Below are positions 24,929 through 36,270 of a stretch of DNA of 64,000 nucleotides, in pieces (the first letter of the stretch is position 1; the number at the start of each line of letters is the position of its first letter). The notes under the pieces were generated by a model that was given only the letters and a program-made list of their open reading frames with translations, did not search any database and was not told the DNA's origin. The position numbers were made by a program, and so were the translations under genes. This DNA is from Nephromyces sp. MM_2019 (Eukaryota; Apicomplexa; Aconoidasida; Nephromycida). The stretch lies in NCBI GenBank assembly GCA_015657535.1, contig JADHZB010000935.1, positions 1 to 64,000 of the forward strand. Reading direction: 5' to 3'.

Positions 24929-27900
24929 TCAAGAAGTTTCACACTTATAGCATGTAGCTGAGGAGTCATATAGATATTGAAGCCTCAGGTCTGAAGCCAT
25001 TTGCTCAGTGTGCTTTAACTTTATTAGATTATCGTTGCAATTAAAGCTTGAATGTCCATTGTCTGTTTGAGAGCATATTTGATTGAAAGTCGACATTTCG
25101 AAGTTATTGTTGGACTGATAAGTATAGTTGTAAATGTGCTTGTAGAAGTTCTGTATTTCAAAAAATTGCTTTGAACCATAATCTAAAAGTAGAATGTAGG
25201 TAATAGAAATAGAACATGGAATATAAAGAATTTCATTATTGGGATAAAGGTTTCTCACCTTCAAGTAGTTTAATCGAATCATTTACTTCTCTATTTGTGT
25301 TTTCGGACATTAGTGATGCATTAATATGTTGAGTTTTTTGAAGTGTTTCAATGTCCACAGCCTCAAGTCCAATAAACTCCACATCGATTTCTAATAAAAG
25401 ACAAATCTTTTCAAAGATTTTGAAAAATTCAAAATTAAGTGTGAGGATAGACTGAAAGCTGTTGCTTATTTTCTTGTGCTCATTTGATTTAGGGGGAAAT
25501 TTCAGAAAGGTACTAAAATTACGGTTTTCAAGATCCCTTTGTTTCAATTGGTTAGTTAAACTAAGTGTGTTCAAATTTGGGTCTAAATTTATATCTGGAA
25601 TGAATATTTCATGTGCTATATGAGATAAGTAAGCCTTGTGTAAGAAAATTATTCCAGATATTGATGAACAAGTTTTGAGTTTAGTTACTAAACTATTCCA
25701 ATTGGTATCAAGAATAGACTCAAGGTATAGGTTAAGAGATAAAATAAAGTGATGTAGAAACCATCGAGCTGTTTGAATTATTGATGAAATTCTATTCTTT
25801 ATATGTACTTCATTGGCACTATTTCTCTCAAAACTTGGAATCGCTTTACTCAAATTAAGCAAAAGGTAATAGCACCTTTCAACCTCAAGCATAAGTGTAA
25901 ATATGGATGAGTAGCTGTTAAGCATAATTAAAAATTAGTGAATAAACTAATCTTAAAAAATAAAATTATGGGACAAACCAGTTAATAGCCTCTTCATCGA
26001 ATATGCATAGGAGAGGAATTGGAACAGGGAAAAATAGCTGAGTGAAGCAAAATTGTTATAAATTTATAAATATGTAATAACTAATGAAAAGCTAACTATT
26101 ACCATTAATTGTGAGTTAATGTTTTTTTTTGAGTTGTTTTTGTTTAATGATATGTATCTAATTTCGAAGCGATTCAGTATAACTTGAATTCTGTTTTTTA
26201 TAGTCTCTACTTCCTAACATGAAGCAGGAAGTAATGAATTAAAAGGCCACAAACAAATTAGATTTTACCTCATTAGTTAAATTTCTCCAGTAATTAGATG
26301 CTAAGGTTAATGCTGCTGGTTTCATGCTATATAAATGATTATTAGTAAAATTAGTCGAGTTGTTAACAATAGGGCTTAAACATTTTTGATGGAAAAGATT
26401 GATTTCTCTTAGTCTAAAATTGGTATACTTCTTGAATTCTATGTCTTCATAAAGGTTTTCATAAAATTTATAAAGGTAGTGTCTCAGCTGTAGTAAAGAA
26501 AATTATTTTTGTCTTTCAATGATATATTAAAATAAAATAATTTGAATACTTTTAATGAAGAAAGAGCGTGATAGCAAACCAGTAGCTCAGATAAACAAAA
26601 TTGATCAAAAATAATCCTAAATATAAGGCTCTGAGTCATCCTGTAATTTTTGGTGATATAATCTAGCTGAGAGTCACCTGCCCAAAGATTCTCAATACAT
26701 TTAAAATTATATGTGTTGTAACTGAATATTCTCGAGTTCAATGAACTTTCATGAGTCTCTGGTATTGCTATATTTTTATTTCTTTGGATTTCGAAGTCGA
26801 TTTGTTTCGAGGGATAGTAGTCAGATTTTGGGTTTAAATGGAAAATGTTGTTGATGTGATTCCTATTTATTGAATTAAAATGTTCAAGTCGTTTCACATA
26901 ACCACCAAAGATATATAATGGGATGAGCTCTAAGTATATTGTAGGCACGATCAATTGATTTTGTGAGCTCATTTTGGGCCTAACATAGGAAAGTGTAGAT
27001 AATGGCGGCCTATTATTCTCTAGGGTCTGATTTGAAGTTGATATAGACTCAATACAGAATTCATTGAAATCATCCCTTAATCTTCCATTTTGATACCAGT
27101 TTTCAAGATGTTGTTCATAAGGGCGCTTCTATAAAAGGTAATGTGTATATACATAAGCAATATTTGCTATATAGATATGCAATTCATGCATCATTATCTT
27201 TTGAAGTTGGATGGTTACCACTGCGTTAAGGAAATAGGTCCACATTTTGAGCTCGTAATAATCTCCAAAAATTTTTGAATTTTCTACTGTTTCGCTCAGG
27301 CAACTTATAATATATACACTAGATATTTCAGATGATTTATCTATAAAATAATTAGAATTAATATCTAACATGTATTGAGATAAGCCAATCCTGGTAGCCT
27401 GATTAGTTATATATAATAAAGAATCAGTAAAGAGATATAGATGTTCCCATAGATTGAAATAAGGTAAAAGAAATGATTTTAAAGAAAGTAAAGTCAGTGG
27501 ATCAGGGAGATTTAATCCAGGAGAAGATTGGTTAACTTCCATATCGAGTTCATAAGGTTGTGGCAAAGGGCCATCTAAAAGATCATTTAGTTTATCTATT
27601 ATGAATGTTTTAGATGAGTCAGTCTTTACTAAATTTGGCTCATAAAACCTTTGAATTAGGATCAAGAGATTCTGCCATTGATTTAAGGCCTGTAATATAC
27701 AGTGATATAGAGAACTCCAGGAGCTACTCCAATAACAAAGATTGTGTGTGGTTTTGCTTTTATCTTCTTGAAAAGGTTTATGTAATGGTGTTATTAAGCT
27801 TCTCATCCTATTAGGCAAAGAAATTACTCCAGTCTCTAACACCGATTCCGTCATAAGTTGTCTCTCTACTTCTTGTACAAGACTATTTAAGAGGTAAATC

Positions 27901-29645
27901 TTAGAGGCAGTATCAATATAGTAATCTAGTATATTTTTAAGACATAGTTGTGACAGAGTTTCAATTAGGATTGAGTGGCTCATGATAAAAATTTTCGGAG
28001 AAAGGAACTGTTGGTTATCATCGAAATTTGGGTCAAGGGCCTTATTCATATGGAATATATTAGTATCTCCCATCCAGAATAATAAATCTAAAACCTCTTG
28101 AACTACAAAATCTTCTTTTATAATCACATAGCCATCTTCAAGGTTTACAAGGTTATCACTTTGGCATTCTTTAGGTTCTATAAAATCATTAGCTCCAATT
28201 CTTAGCCTCAGAAAATCTAAATGGCTTGTTCTACCATCATCATTTTGTGTATACTCTGTTATCTATTGTAACATAAGATAAATATATGAATGGTTTAAGA
28301 GTTTAGAGTAATAATATGATGCTAAGGATTTGTACTTGATGGGAAATCACAAAAAAAAATCAATTGTTTTCATAGACAACATAAAGCAATAGGTAATATG
28401 TATATAATCTTATTTGGCTATAAAAGCTCCAATATGAGCTTTTACCTTATCTATATGGGTTTTTGTTGATATTTCTGGGTCATTATTCATTTCAGAATAT
28501 GTATCAGACTGAAGAGTAAGATCCTCAAGAGCTATTTGAAGATTTATATAGTTTTCGTCTGTCTCATTACGAGCTAAATTGCTACCTATTTCTGATTCAA
28601 CCTCACTTGAGGATGACTCACTCAACCATAAATCTTGAAGATAGTCATCTTTAGCTTCACTTATATATTGTTCAAGCTCTAACTTAGCTATTTTGTCATT
28701 GTTTAGTTCATTGTTTGAATCAACTGCAATATTTCGTGAAGATATCAAAACCTCTTCCTGAAATATAATTTTATAGGGTATATTTTGATGTTCCTTAATC
28801 ATGTCTTAACACAATGTCTAACCTGAATAAAGGGTGATGGTTTATGCTTCTGAGCTAGGGTCAGTAACATACGAACTATATTATTTTGTTTTTTCTGGTA
28901 AGAATAATATGGATACTTGATTTCTCATTTGTAAATGATAGATATTGAATCTGTACGTACAATATCGAATGCAGTATTTCTAAACTGCTGCACTAGCTTT
29001 GAGTAAGTTTCTCTCATTATTATTTCTTCCTTGTGTGTGTGAATCAGTCCACGATAAGATGCAATCGCTATAATTTCATTCTCTACTTCATCATCTATTT
29101 CATCCTATGAAAAATAAATCAAATAGGCATGGTCCAACTAATCTTTGATATCTCAGATTAATTTTAGTTTACTTGTGATGCAAGTTCGAGTATAAGATAC
29201 AAAGATATATAAATAGGTGTTCAGATTAGTAGCTTATAATTTAGTTTTCAAAATAATTAAAATGGTTAAGATAGTAAAGAGGTTTTAAGTTGAAGTTATA
29301 AGCATAACTAAAGTAAATGTTTAAAAAGTGTCTAACCCTAGTTAAAGTGTGGAGGGAAGACTTGTAGATATTTTCAATTTCAGTGACAATGATATTCCAA
29401 CCCTGTGATAAAAAGTTAGTAAAACATGGGTTGTGTGTTACGGGCGATTAAGGTAAAAAGTCAACGATAGATTGAAAATGTTACACATTTTTTCAGAGTG
29501 AAAATTCATCTAGTTACAAATGGATTACTTCCTGTTGTTGAGGTGCAGGTAGATTCAAGAGTTTCTCTGAGTATAAATTGGAGCAAAGTTTAGCATAGAG
29601 GCTCTTCAACCTGCTTTCTAGGTTATGATTAAGCCGTCCCATCAT
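24929..29645 (-). CDS. Gamma-tubulin complex component (GCP, Spc97/Spc98 family), divergent
   Basis: Twelve exons: 29645-29529, 29402-29337, 29104-28961, 28894-28823, 28757-28446, 28262-27153 (or 27219), 27128-26550, 26487-26269, 26213-26103, 26037-25979, 25914-25259, 25182-24929; about 1232 residues in the longer form. Family marks are an N-terminal helix-rich GRIP1-like part with FVVQEVLDLLFWMGD, then LENWYQNGRLRDDFNEF, matching the conserved W...G.L.D...EF segment. A C-terminal GRIP2-like part follows (IFTLMLEVERCYYLLL, ARWFLHHFILSLNLYL). GCPs bind gamma-tubulin and build the microtubule-nucleating template at the centrosome or spindle pole. Which GCP (2-6) cannot be told. Exon 6 runs in frame to a TAG at 27131-27129, so an intron must remove it. 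It converges on the transhydrogenase gene with only 82 bp between. Confidence 0.78.
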
Positions 29646-30245
29646 CGTTGATTGTGTGGTTGAACTCCTTCGAGGTTAAAGATCTATTCAATGTGTGTTT
29701 CTAGGCCATATGTAGAATAAATGGTGTAGTGTGTAGTTCTTTAGATTTAAAATTTCAAATCTCTATATACTTGAAAAAATTATGAGTAGTAGTGCCAAAT
29801 TCCCTCAGAAGGGTTGACTGAGTATAGTTGGTTCCTAAATTCTTATGGATTAATTTTATAATTCAAATATTAATTTGTATATTATAAGTAAATTATTTGG
29901 TAGCCTAGATGTATTGTTTCATGTGTTGTGAAGGTTGAGGTAGACTTTCATCTATATTTTGTGAGTGTAAATCAGTCACACCTTTAATAATTATTTCTAA
30001 TGTAAAAACCTTATCAAAAAAAATATTAATAACCGTGCAACTCTAAATGTAAAACTCTGTTCAAGCAATTCCCTATGCAAGCTTTTATCTAAGCAAATTT
30101 ATGTAATTCAGTGACTCTGTGTTTAGATCTTCAAGTAAGTTTATGTAATACGTGTGCGAGTAAGTGGTAATAGCAGCAATAAATTATTAATTTTTAATTG
30201 ATGTGGCGGTGCATGAGCCGCTCACCTTGAAAAATCAGTATATGT
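29646..30245. other. Spacer between the GCP gene and the Yos1-like gene
   Basis: About 600 bases lie between the start of the GCP gene and the stop of the Yos1-like gene, both on the minus strand. It should hold the GCP promoter and 5' UTR plus the small gene's 3' UTR. The sequence is AT-rich; no motif or additional frame was supported. Confidence 0.4.
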
Positions 30246-30485
30246 TTATCCAAACAAAATCTCAATAACAATAAATAATAAGTTAAGAAAAACGAGCGGG
30301 ATACGTAAGTAACTCCTCACTGAAAAACAAAATAAAGCAAATTGTTGTATTATACCCTCACGCCCAATAACTGGTTTATCAAGGCCATAATGCCTAAGAA
30401 AACGTTGGGAATTCAGAATACCGGCAGCGTTGAGTAATAATAGGCATGCCTCAAAGAGATTCAATAAATTGAAGCCCATAATCAA
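30246..30485 (-). CDS. Yos1/IER3IP1-like small membrane protein
   Basis: This 79-residue frame reads as a member of the Yos1/IER3IP1 family. An N-terminal hydrophobic segment (LLNLFEACLLLLNAAGIL) is followed by a polar loop with RFLRHYGL and then SVRSYLRIPLVFLNLLFI, ending in IEILFG. The family's hallmarks are about 80 residues, two membrane segments, an NxxRFL-like loop start, the RxPL..xN segment and a final hydrophobic run closing in FG; all are visible. In yeast and animals these proteins act with Yip1/Yif1 in ER-to-Golgi vesicle transport. No intron is needed. It lies upstream of GT-rich DNA with no other gene nearby. Confidence 0.85.
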   Translation of the reverse strand: MIMGFNLLNLFEACLLLLNAAGILNSQRFLRHYGLDKPVIGREGIIQQFALFCFSVRSYLRIPLVFLNLLFIVIEILFG

Positions 30486-31048
30486 AGATAGATGAGTTTG
30501 AAGTAAAATGTATTGGTGTATGTGTGGAACGGTGGGTGGATGTTAGTCTATATATATTTATGTGTATATGAGTGTGTGTGTTTGCTTACGAATGTATAGT
30601 TTCGTGTTTGTGTGTTTATGTATGTGTATGTCTGTATCTGTATAAGTATTTGTGTGCATCAGTATGTGTGTGGGTGTGTATCAGAGGGGATGTGGGAGTG
30701 TGTCAATGTAAGGGGATGAGTATGTGTGTATGTGTGTATATATATGTATTTATATATACATATGTGTTTGTGGCTTAAATTTGATTGTTTACGTTAGGTG
30801 ATTAAAATTCGTAATAAAATATCGGGTTTGTATAGGTATGTGAAAATATTATTACTGAAAATCTATTTAAATAAGTTTTAGATAAAATTTAAAATATGCT
30901 TGTGTATGTTTGTCTGTGATTGCATAGGTGAGGAAATTTTGTCTGTCGAAATTATGTGAATTAGATTTAGAATAAAATCAAAGAGTACATGTATGCAAGG
31001 GAAAAATATATCGAAATTATTTAGACAAGGGTTAGAATGAAATTAAGG

Positions 31049-31086
31049 TGTGTGTGTGTGTATGTTTGTATGTGTGTGTGTGTGTT
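31049..31086. repeat. TG dinucleotide microsatellite
   Basis: Two runs of TG repeats are separated by a short TATGTTTGTA segment. They lie inside the larger GT-rich block upstream of the Yos1-like gene. No function is assigned. Confidence 0.8.
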
Positions 31087-33130
31087 TATTAGCTTATTAT
31101 TATTCGTTAATATATGCATTAAAATTATGTGAATTAAATTTGTTGTAAAATATGAACAATTTGAGCAAATTTGTGTATTTTATGAGATAATGTGTAATTA
31201 ACTAATTTGTGCAAGTTATGAAATAAAAAACTTATAATGTGTGTGTGGTATTTAGATGTTGCTAAATGGGTGCATCTTATGTATATTAAATGACGATTAA
31301 AGATGTGCTCATCTATTCACATTGGGTTGTATGAAAGTCTCATTGTTTGGAAATTGATTTAAACATATCTAGAATTCAAAATGTAAATTAAAAGAAGCAT
31401 GAGTGTGTATTTTAAGAATTTTATGTTGATAACAGCTGCAAATTTGTAAAAGCATAAATAAATGAACCTACTTATAGTTACTTATGAACTGCTTTAACGT
31501 TTCTTTAATTTTTACCCAATTCGAACAAAATTTAATTTAAATTTCACAAACACATACAAATACACTCAAAATAATACACGCAAAATAATACACACATATA
31601 CACAAACCAATATATATCCGTATGTGCAAACACAAAGATGAATTGCACACAATTGTAGACGCATGTTTTATTGTTTATTGCTTAGCTATTAATAAATTTT
31701 TATAATGTAGAATTAGTAATAATGTATTGAAAGTATATGATGGAGGATTTTCAATAAATTTAGAATAATTTTAGACATATAAGATGTGTGCTATGTATGT
31801 GTAACACTTCAAAAAAACTTTTACTTACAGTTTCAAGGGTATATCTATACATTTTGTATTAATATAAAATATGTGCAAATACAGAAAATATAACTCTGAA
31901 ACCATTAATATATGTTTGCATAAACATACATAGATTCTCTATTAATTAAACAAGAGATTATAAGATAAAGATTATATATAGTAGTTAGAACTAGTAGTAG
32001 ATTATTCAAGATAATCATGATGCACACAAACTCAAGCTAAGCAAGTAACAAGATAAGTATATATGAATTCAAGCTTCTGCATTTCAATTTGTGTATAAAG
32101 TAATTCTTAATGATGGCGATTTAAACTGAGTTAAGCTGTGCTGTTTTAAAAAATTAAAAAATTGAGCGAATTTGTGTGTGCATAAAAAATTAAAGAAAAT
32201 TTTTGCAAATTAAAATAAAACGTTTTATTCCTCTCGTATGATGGCTAGTATGTGTTATTGTGTGTTTATGTGGGTATTTGTAATTGTATTTTTGTGACCA
32301 GTGTTTGTGAGTGTGTAAATAAAGCAATCGTTGGGAAATACTTATAAACCATAACAAAGGGTTGAGGAATAAATATTAAATGATAGTGAGCAAACAATTT
32401 TTAGGTTTAGTTTATAATATTTAAATGTTACAAGTAGTAAAATATATATAGGCCCAAATATTTGGATAGCGACATTCTATAACTAAATATATATTTAGAG
32501 AATTATTCATGTGTGTGTACGCAGTGCTGAGCAAAAAGATTATTGTGAATAATTTATACACAACTAGTGAGGATCTGTGCTCTATGTTGTCTGTAAAATA
32601 AAAATATAAGAGTTCACTCAGATGGAAACAATAATCACTTCATTTCTCGAGGAGCTTTAAATAAGATTATGTTTATATTTTTATAATTATGTGAAGGATA
32701 AGTAAGCATGTGTGCGTGTGTTATGAAAAGTATATAAGTGTGGGTGTACTTATGATTTTATTTTTTGAGTCGTGTATTTTACAAATGTGTATAGGTCTTA
32801 TGTGTTAGGGTTTTTTACATGTGCTAAAAAGTGTGTTGTACATGTTTTGCTCTATGTTTAAAATATAGATAGTCATAATACATGTGTTAGATGGATGAGT
32901 GTGAACTTGTGTGTATTGTAGGAGGATGTGTGTTGTATGAATTAATTAACTGATTGTCTAAATTTAACTTTCCTAGTATACAGATTTTCTAGTAATTTTA
33001 ATATTAAATGTCACTCTTTAATTCCCTCTAAATGAAGAAATTTTTGAGGCTGGTGTAACAATTAGCTTTTCAAAGATTGTTATGCTTGCTAGTAAGCTGT
33101 CATAAATTGGTGTTGCCTAATGTTTATGTA

Positions 33131-33186
33131 TGTAGAATTCTTTCAAATAATTATTTGATGTAGAATTCTTTCAAATTGTTATTTGA
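33131..33186. repeat. Tandem 28-bp direct repeat, two copies
   Basis: Two adjacent 28-bp copies start with TGTAGAATTCTTTCAAAT at 33131 and 33159 and differ at only two bases (AA against TG near the middle). It lies about 240 bp from the 3' end of the AP2 gene. It looks like a recent local duplication. Confidence 0.85.
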
Positions 33187-33429
33187 TGTATAAAGTCCAA
33201 ATATATATAATTCTTATATCTGATTGTGTGTGTAAGCTGTTAAGGCTAGCTGATATAATAATCTTTAAGCGTATGTGTAGCCTAATACATTTTAAACCAC
33301 CATTTTAATTTTTCAAATTTTCAAATAAATATCTGTGCTTGTAATAATTATTATCGTTCTAGGTTTACTGGTTAGTTTTATAATGCTAGCTCAATGTTTG
33401 AGTGGAAGGAATGTCGGAAATCTTAGTAA

Positions 33430-36270
33430 TTAGTCTGTGGCTATAGCTGTACCCAGATTATTGATATTTATATTTTTATTGTTGTTATTTGCATCCTCAT
33501 CATTTCGTTTCAAGCCCTTAATTCTATTAAGTAAACTATTTTGTGTCGAAGATGATTCATTGTGTGAACTATTAGGCATTTCTTGGTGTGAGTTGAGGGA
33601 ATTGACATATTCAAATTTGTTATCAGATTTGATATAGCTTTTTGATAAATGTGTAGTAGCATCGTTTGAACTGTCTTGTTGTGAGGAACATTTAGTTGAA
33701 AAAGAGGAGTAAGCTAGATTTGGAGTTTGGCTATTGCTGTTTGAATAATTATCCATCAAAGCCTTACCTAATAAACTAAAAGATAATTCACTTTTATTTT
33801 TCATGTTTACATAGGGTCGTACACCATCTAACATAAATGAAGTTGGTGATAAATTGGGATTATTATTCATGAGTGTGGTGGGTGTTATGCTTTCTTGGCG
33901 TGTAGAAGATGATGGGTAATTTATGTGTAGGCCCTTTTCTTTAAGCTCACGAGCAAACATAATAGCCATATGTTTAGCTAAATTATAACCAGTTTTTATA
34001 AAAAAATAGTTGGCTGTGAGTTTATTGTTTTCATTATAATATGAAATATAAAATGCTAGTTTGGTACGATCATAGTTGATACCTCTGGGTAAATCTGAAA
34101 ATTCTAGTTCTAATACTGGAGATGATGGATCAAGTATGAATGGTGAGAAGAGTATCTTTGGTTGTTGTTGTGGTTTTTCCTGTTTAGTTTGTGGTGTGTC
34201 TGGTACTTGGTGTGTTGTTGCAGGAGTGTTTCCTTTGTTATCAGGGTTATGCTTTAGCATTGGCGTTGGTTGGCAACTTTGGTGAGGTGTTTTTCTATAC
34301 CTCTTTAATGTAAATTTATTATTATCATTGAAATTGGGTGAAGAAATAGTCCTAGATTTAGAGTCAAGGGTAAAGTCATCTAATGAATCTAATTTTGCAG
34401 AGCTTAAATCAGGTGTAAGTTCGAAAGATTTCTTTGGTGAGCCCATTTCTTGGATAGATAGAGTGTTGAGTTTTCTCCTCTGTTTTCTACAGGCTATAGC
34501 TAATCTTCTAGCACAATCATAACTCATACCATCCTTACCTACTTTAAATGTGACGGTTTGTTCCTCACCAGAATCATCTAACCAACTTGATTTCCAGGCA
34601 TTATCTTGAAATACAACACCAGGTATACGGCTACCTACTTGACCTGATAATTCGAGTTTTTGCCTCTGCTCCATAGCCTTCTTCTTAGCACCATCATCTC
34701 CATATTTGGATACACTGAAAGATTTCAGGCAAGCAACACCAGTTGAATTACACCACTGTGTACACCAAGCTTTATTGACAGAGCTATAACTTATTCCACG
34801 TATCAAATTTTTCGAATTGGGTGAGTTTTGCGCCCGATGTTTCTGGGCTGATTTTTTTTGTGTTTCTTTGTTGAGTGTGCCCTCTTCATTCTGGTGTTGT
34901 TCAAGCATAGTTTCTCTCCATTTCATAGCCATTGATCTTGCATCCTGCACAGTACCATATTGACGTGTTGAGAAGGTTTTATACTTCTTACCCTGTGAGG
35001 TTTTAATGAATGCAACTATAGTTTGTCTCGCTCTATTGAAATAGATGCCTTGAGAATTAGGTGATGAGGTGTGTGTGTATAAATCTTCTGGAGAGTCTTC
35101 AAATTGTAAACTTGAGTTTAGGTTTGGTGAATCTGAGGGGCTAAGATTTGTGAAATGTGGGGATTGTTGATTAGACTCTATTGGTGAGTCCTGTATATCA
35201 GGATATTCATAGTGGTCGTTATATTCTTCCTTTGGAGATAGGTTGGAGTCATTAGATAATTTGAATGAAGCGTATGGTGGAATTGCACCACGAAATTTTT
35301 CATTTGGAGGTGTTGAATTCTTATTGTTATTTCCTATTGAAGAGAATTCATCCTTCAATTTAGGGGAGGCCTTAATTACTCCCCTCAAATTGTATTTCGG
35401 TGATGATTTGAGGTTAGGTGGTGAATCCATATTTGAAGTAGTGTTTTTTTCACATATGGAATGTTGTACTGGAGAAGACTCGATTGATTTTACACCAATA
35501 ATGATTTCCATTTCATTGGTATTTCTATGTTTTCTTTCATTGCGGTTTGTACGTAATTCGGGTATTTGTTTCTCAATCTCCTGACGATATTCAATGGCCA
35601 TCTTTCTTGCCTCTTCACATCCATATAAGCTTACCTTGAAAGCTTTTTTCCTATTTCTACCCTGATCGGTCCACCAAGCTGTCCAACTCCTATCACTTGG
35701 ACAATAACACACCCCCTTAACCTTATCTTCAGTGTGTAGTTTCTCGTTATTGTTATTTTCTTGGAATGGATTTTCATAGGTAAACTGTGGTGAATCATCT
35801 GAATTATATTCATGCATTTCTAGAGCGTTGAGAAGCATCATCTCATCAGAGCTTTTAACACTAGTGTTTGTAACATCGATTTTATGGTCCGAGTTGTGTG
35901 GAGAATCAGTAGTTGTATTCATGGTTAGTAATTCATCCTCTCCTTTGATATGGAAATCATTTAATTTGTCTTCCAAAGATTTGTCAGGAATAGTCATGTT
36001 GGGTGAATCCGAATATTCAACAAATTGGAATTCAATAGGCCCTGTGTTATATCCTTTAAGATTTTCTTTGGCAGTATCTGTGACTTCATCAAAGCTGCGA
36101 TTACTCAACCCATCTAATTGCTTTTCGTCTTCATACTCATTGGTGCTTTCACTTTCATTCAAGGATATGCTTGTTATTACCATTTGTTTGTATTCTCCAT
36201 CTTTTCTCTCCGGATTCGTCCCTGTGGAGAAAGATGTAACTTGAGGGGTATTTAATTCAAAGATAGCCAT
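33430..36270 (-). CDS. ApiAP2-type DNA-binding protein with five AP2-like domains
   Basis: A single uninterrupted frame encodes 946 residues. Five AP2/ERF-like domains are visible at about residues 184-234 (KGVCYCPSDRSWTAWW), 407-458 (QGIYFNRARQTIVAFI), 489-540 (RGISYSSVNKAWCTQWCN), 548-601 (PGVVFQDNAWKSSW) and 728-780 (RGINYDRTKLAFYISYY). Each has the G[IV].. start, three-strand region and an amphipathic helix with an A..[LM]A...R pattern. Linkers are Asn/Ser-rich and carry many SP and TP dipeptides, likely proline-directed phosphosites. Family knowledge: ApiAP2 proteins are the main sequence-specific transcription factors of apicomplexans. The target and life-stage role cannot be read from the sequence. 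Unlike neighbours with 12-38 exons it is intronless, and 5.2 kb without recognised genes lies upstream. Confidence 0.9.
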   Translation of the reverse strand: MAIFELNTPQVTSFSTGTNPERKDGEYKQMVITSISLNESESTNEYEDEKQLDGLSNRSFDEVTDTAKENLKGYNTGPIEFQFVEYSDSPNMTIPDKSLEDKLNDFHIKGEDELLTMNTTTDSPHNSDHKIDVTNTSVKSSDEMMLLNALEMHEYNSDDSPQFTYENPFQENNNNEKLHTEDKVKGVCYCPSDRSWTAWWTDQGRNRKKAFKVSLYGCEEARKMAIEYRQEIEKQIPELRTNRNERKHRNTNEMEIIIGVKSIESSPVQHSICEKNTTSNMDSPPNLKSSPKYNLRGVIKASPKLKDEFSSIGNNNKNSTPPNEKFRGAIPPYASFKLSNDSNLSPKEEYNDHYEYPDIQDSPIESNQQSPHFTNLSPSDSPNLNSSLQFEDSPEDLYTHTSSPNSQGIYFNRARQTIVAFIKTSQGKKYKTFSTRQYGTVQDARSMAMKWRETMLEQHQNEEGTLNKETQKKSAQKHRAQNSPNSKNLIRGISYSSVNKAWCTQWCNSTGVACLKSFSVSKYGDDGAKKKAMEQRQKLELSGQVGSRIPGVVFQDNAWKSSWLDDSGEEQTVTFKVGKDGMSYDCARRLAIACRKQRRKLNTLSIQEMGSPKKSFELTPDLSSAKLDSLDDFTLDSKSRTISSPNFNDNNKFTLKRYRKTPHQSCQPTPMLKHNPDNKGNTPATTHQVPDTPQTKQEKPQQQPKILFSPFILDPSSPVLELEFSDLPRGINYDRTKLAFYISYYNENNKLTANYFFIKTGYNLAKHMAIMFARELKEKGLHINYPSSSTRQESITPTTLMNNNPNLSPTSFMLDGVRPYVNMKNKSELSFSLLGKALMDNYSNSNSQTPNLAYSSFSTKCSSQQDSSNDATTHLSKSYIKSDNKFEYVNSLNSHQEMPNSSHNESSSTQNSLLNRIKGLKRNDEDANNNNKNININNLGTAIATD

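Larger units (their letters stand above)
30486..33429. other. GT-rich low-complexity intergenic region
   Basis: About 2.9 kb between two minus-strand genes. The + strand is strongly G/T-rich with TGTGTG runs at about 30540-30770 and 31049-31086, so the minus (sense) strand is CA-rich. A short CA-rich patch on the + strand at about 31550-31640 interrupts it. The open frame at 30572-30778 is made of TGTG/TATG repeats (Cys/Val/Tyr) and is rejected. A tandem 28-bp duplication lies near the right end. No gene was recognised. Confidence 0.6.

Noticed and set aside
30572..30778. Open frame in the GT-rich block
   Set aside because: Cys/Val/Tyr-rich translation of TG repeats; no splice partners or family features.
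33437..36244. Several + strand frames opposite the AP2 gene
   Set aside because: They are antisense shadows of a long Asn/Ser-rich coding frame and show no family features.
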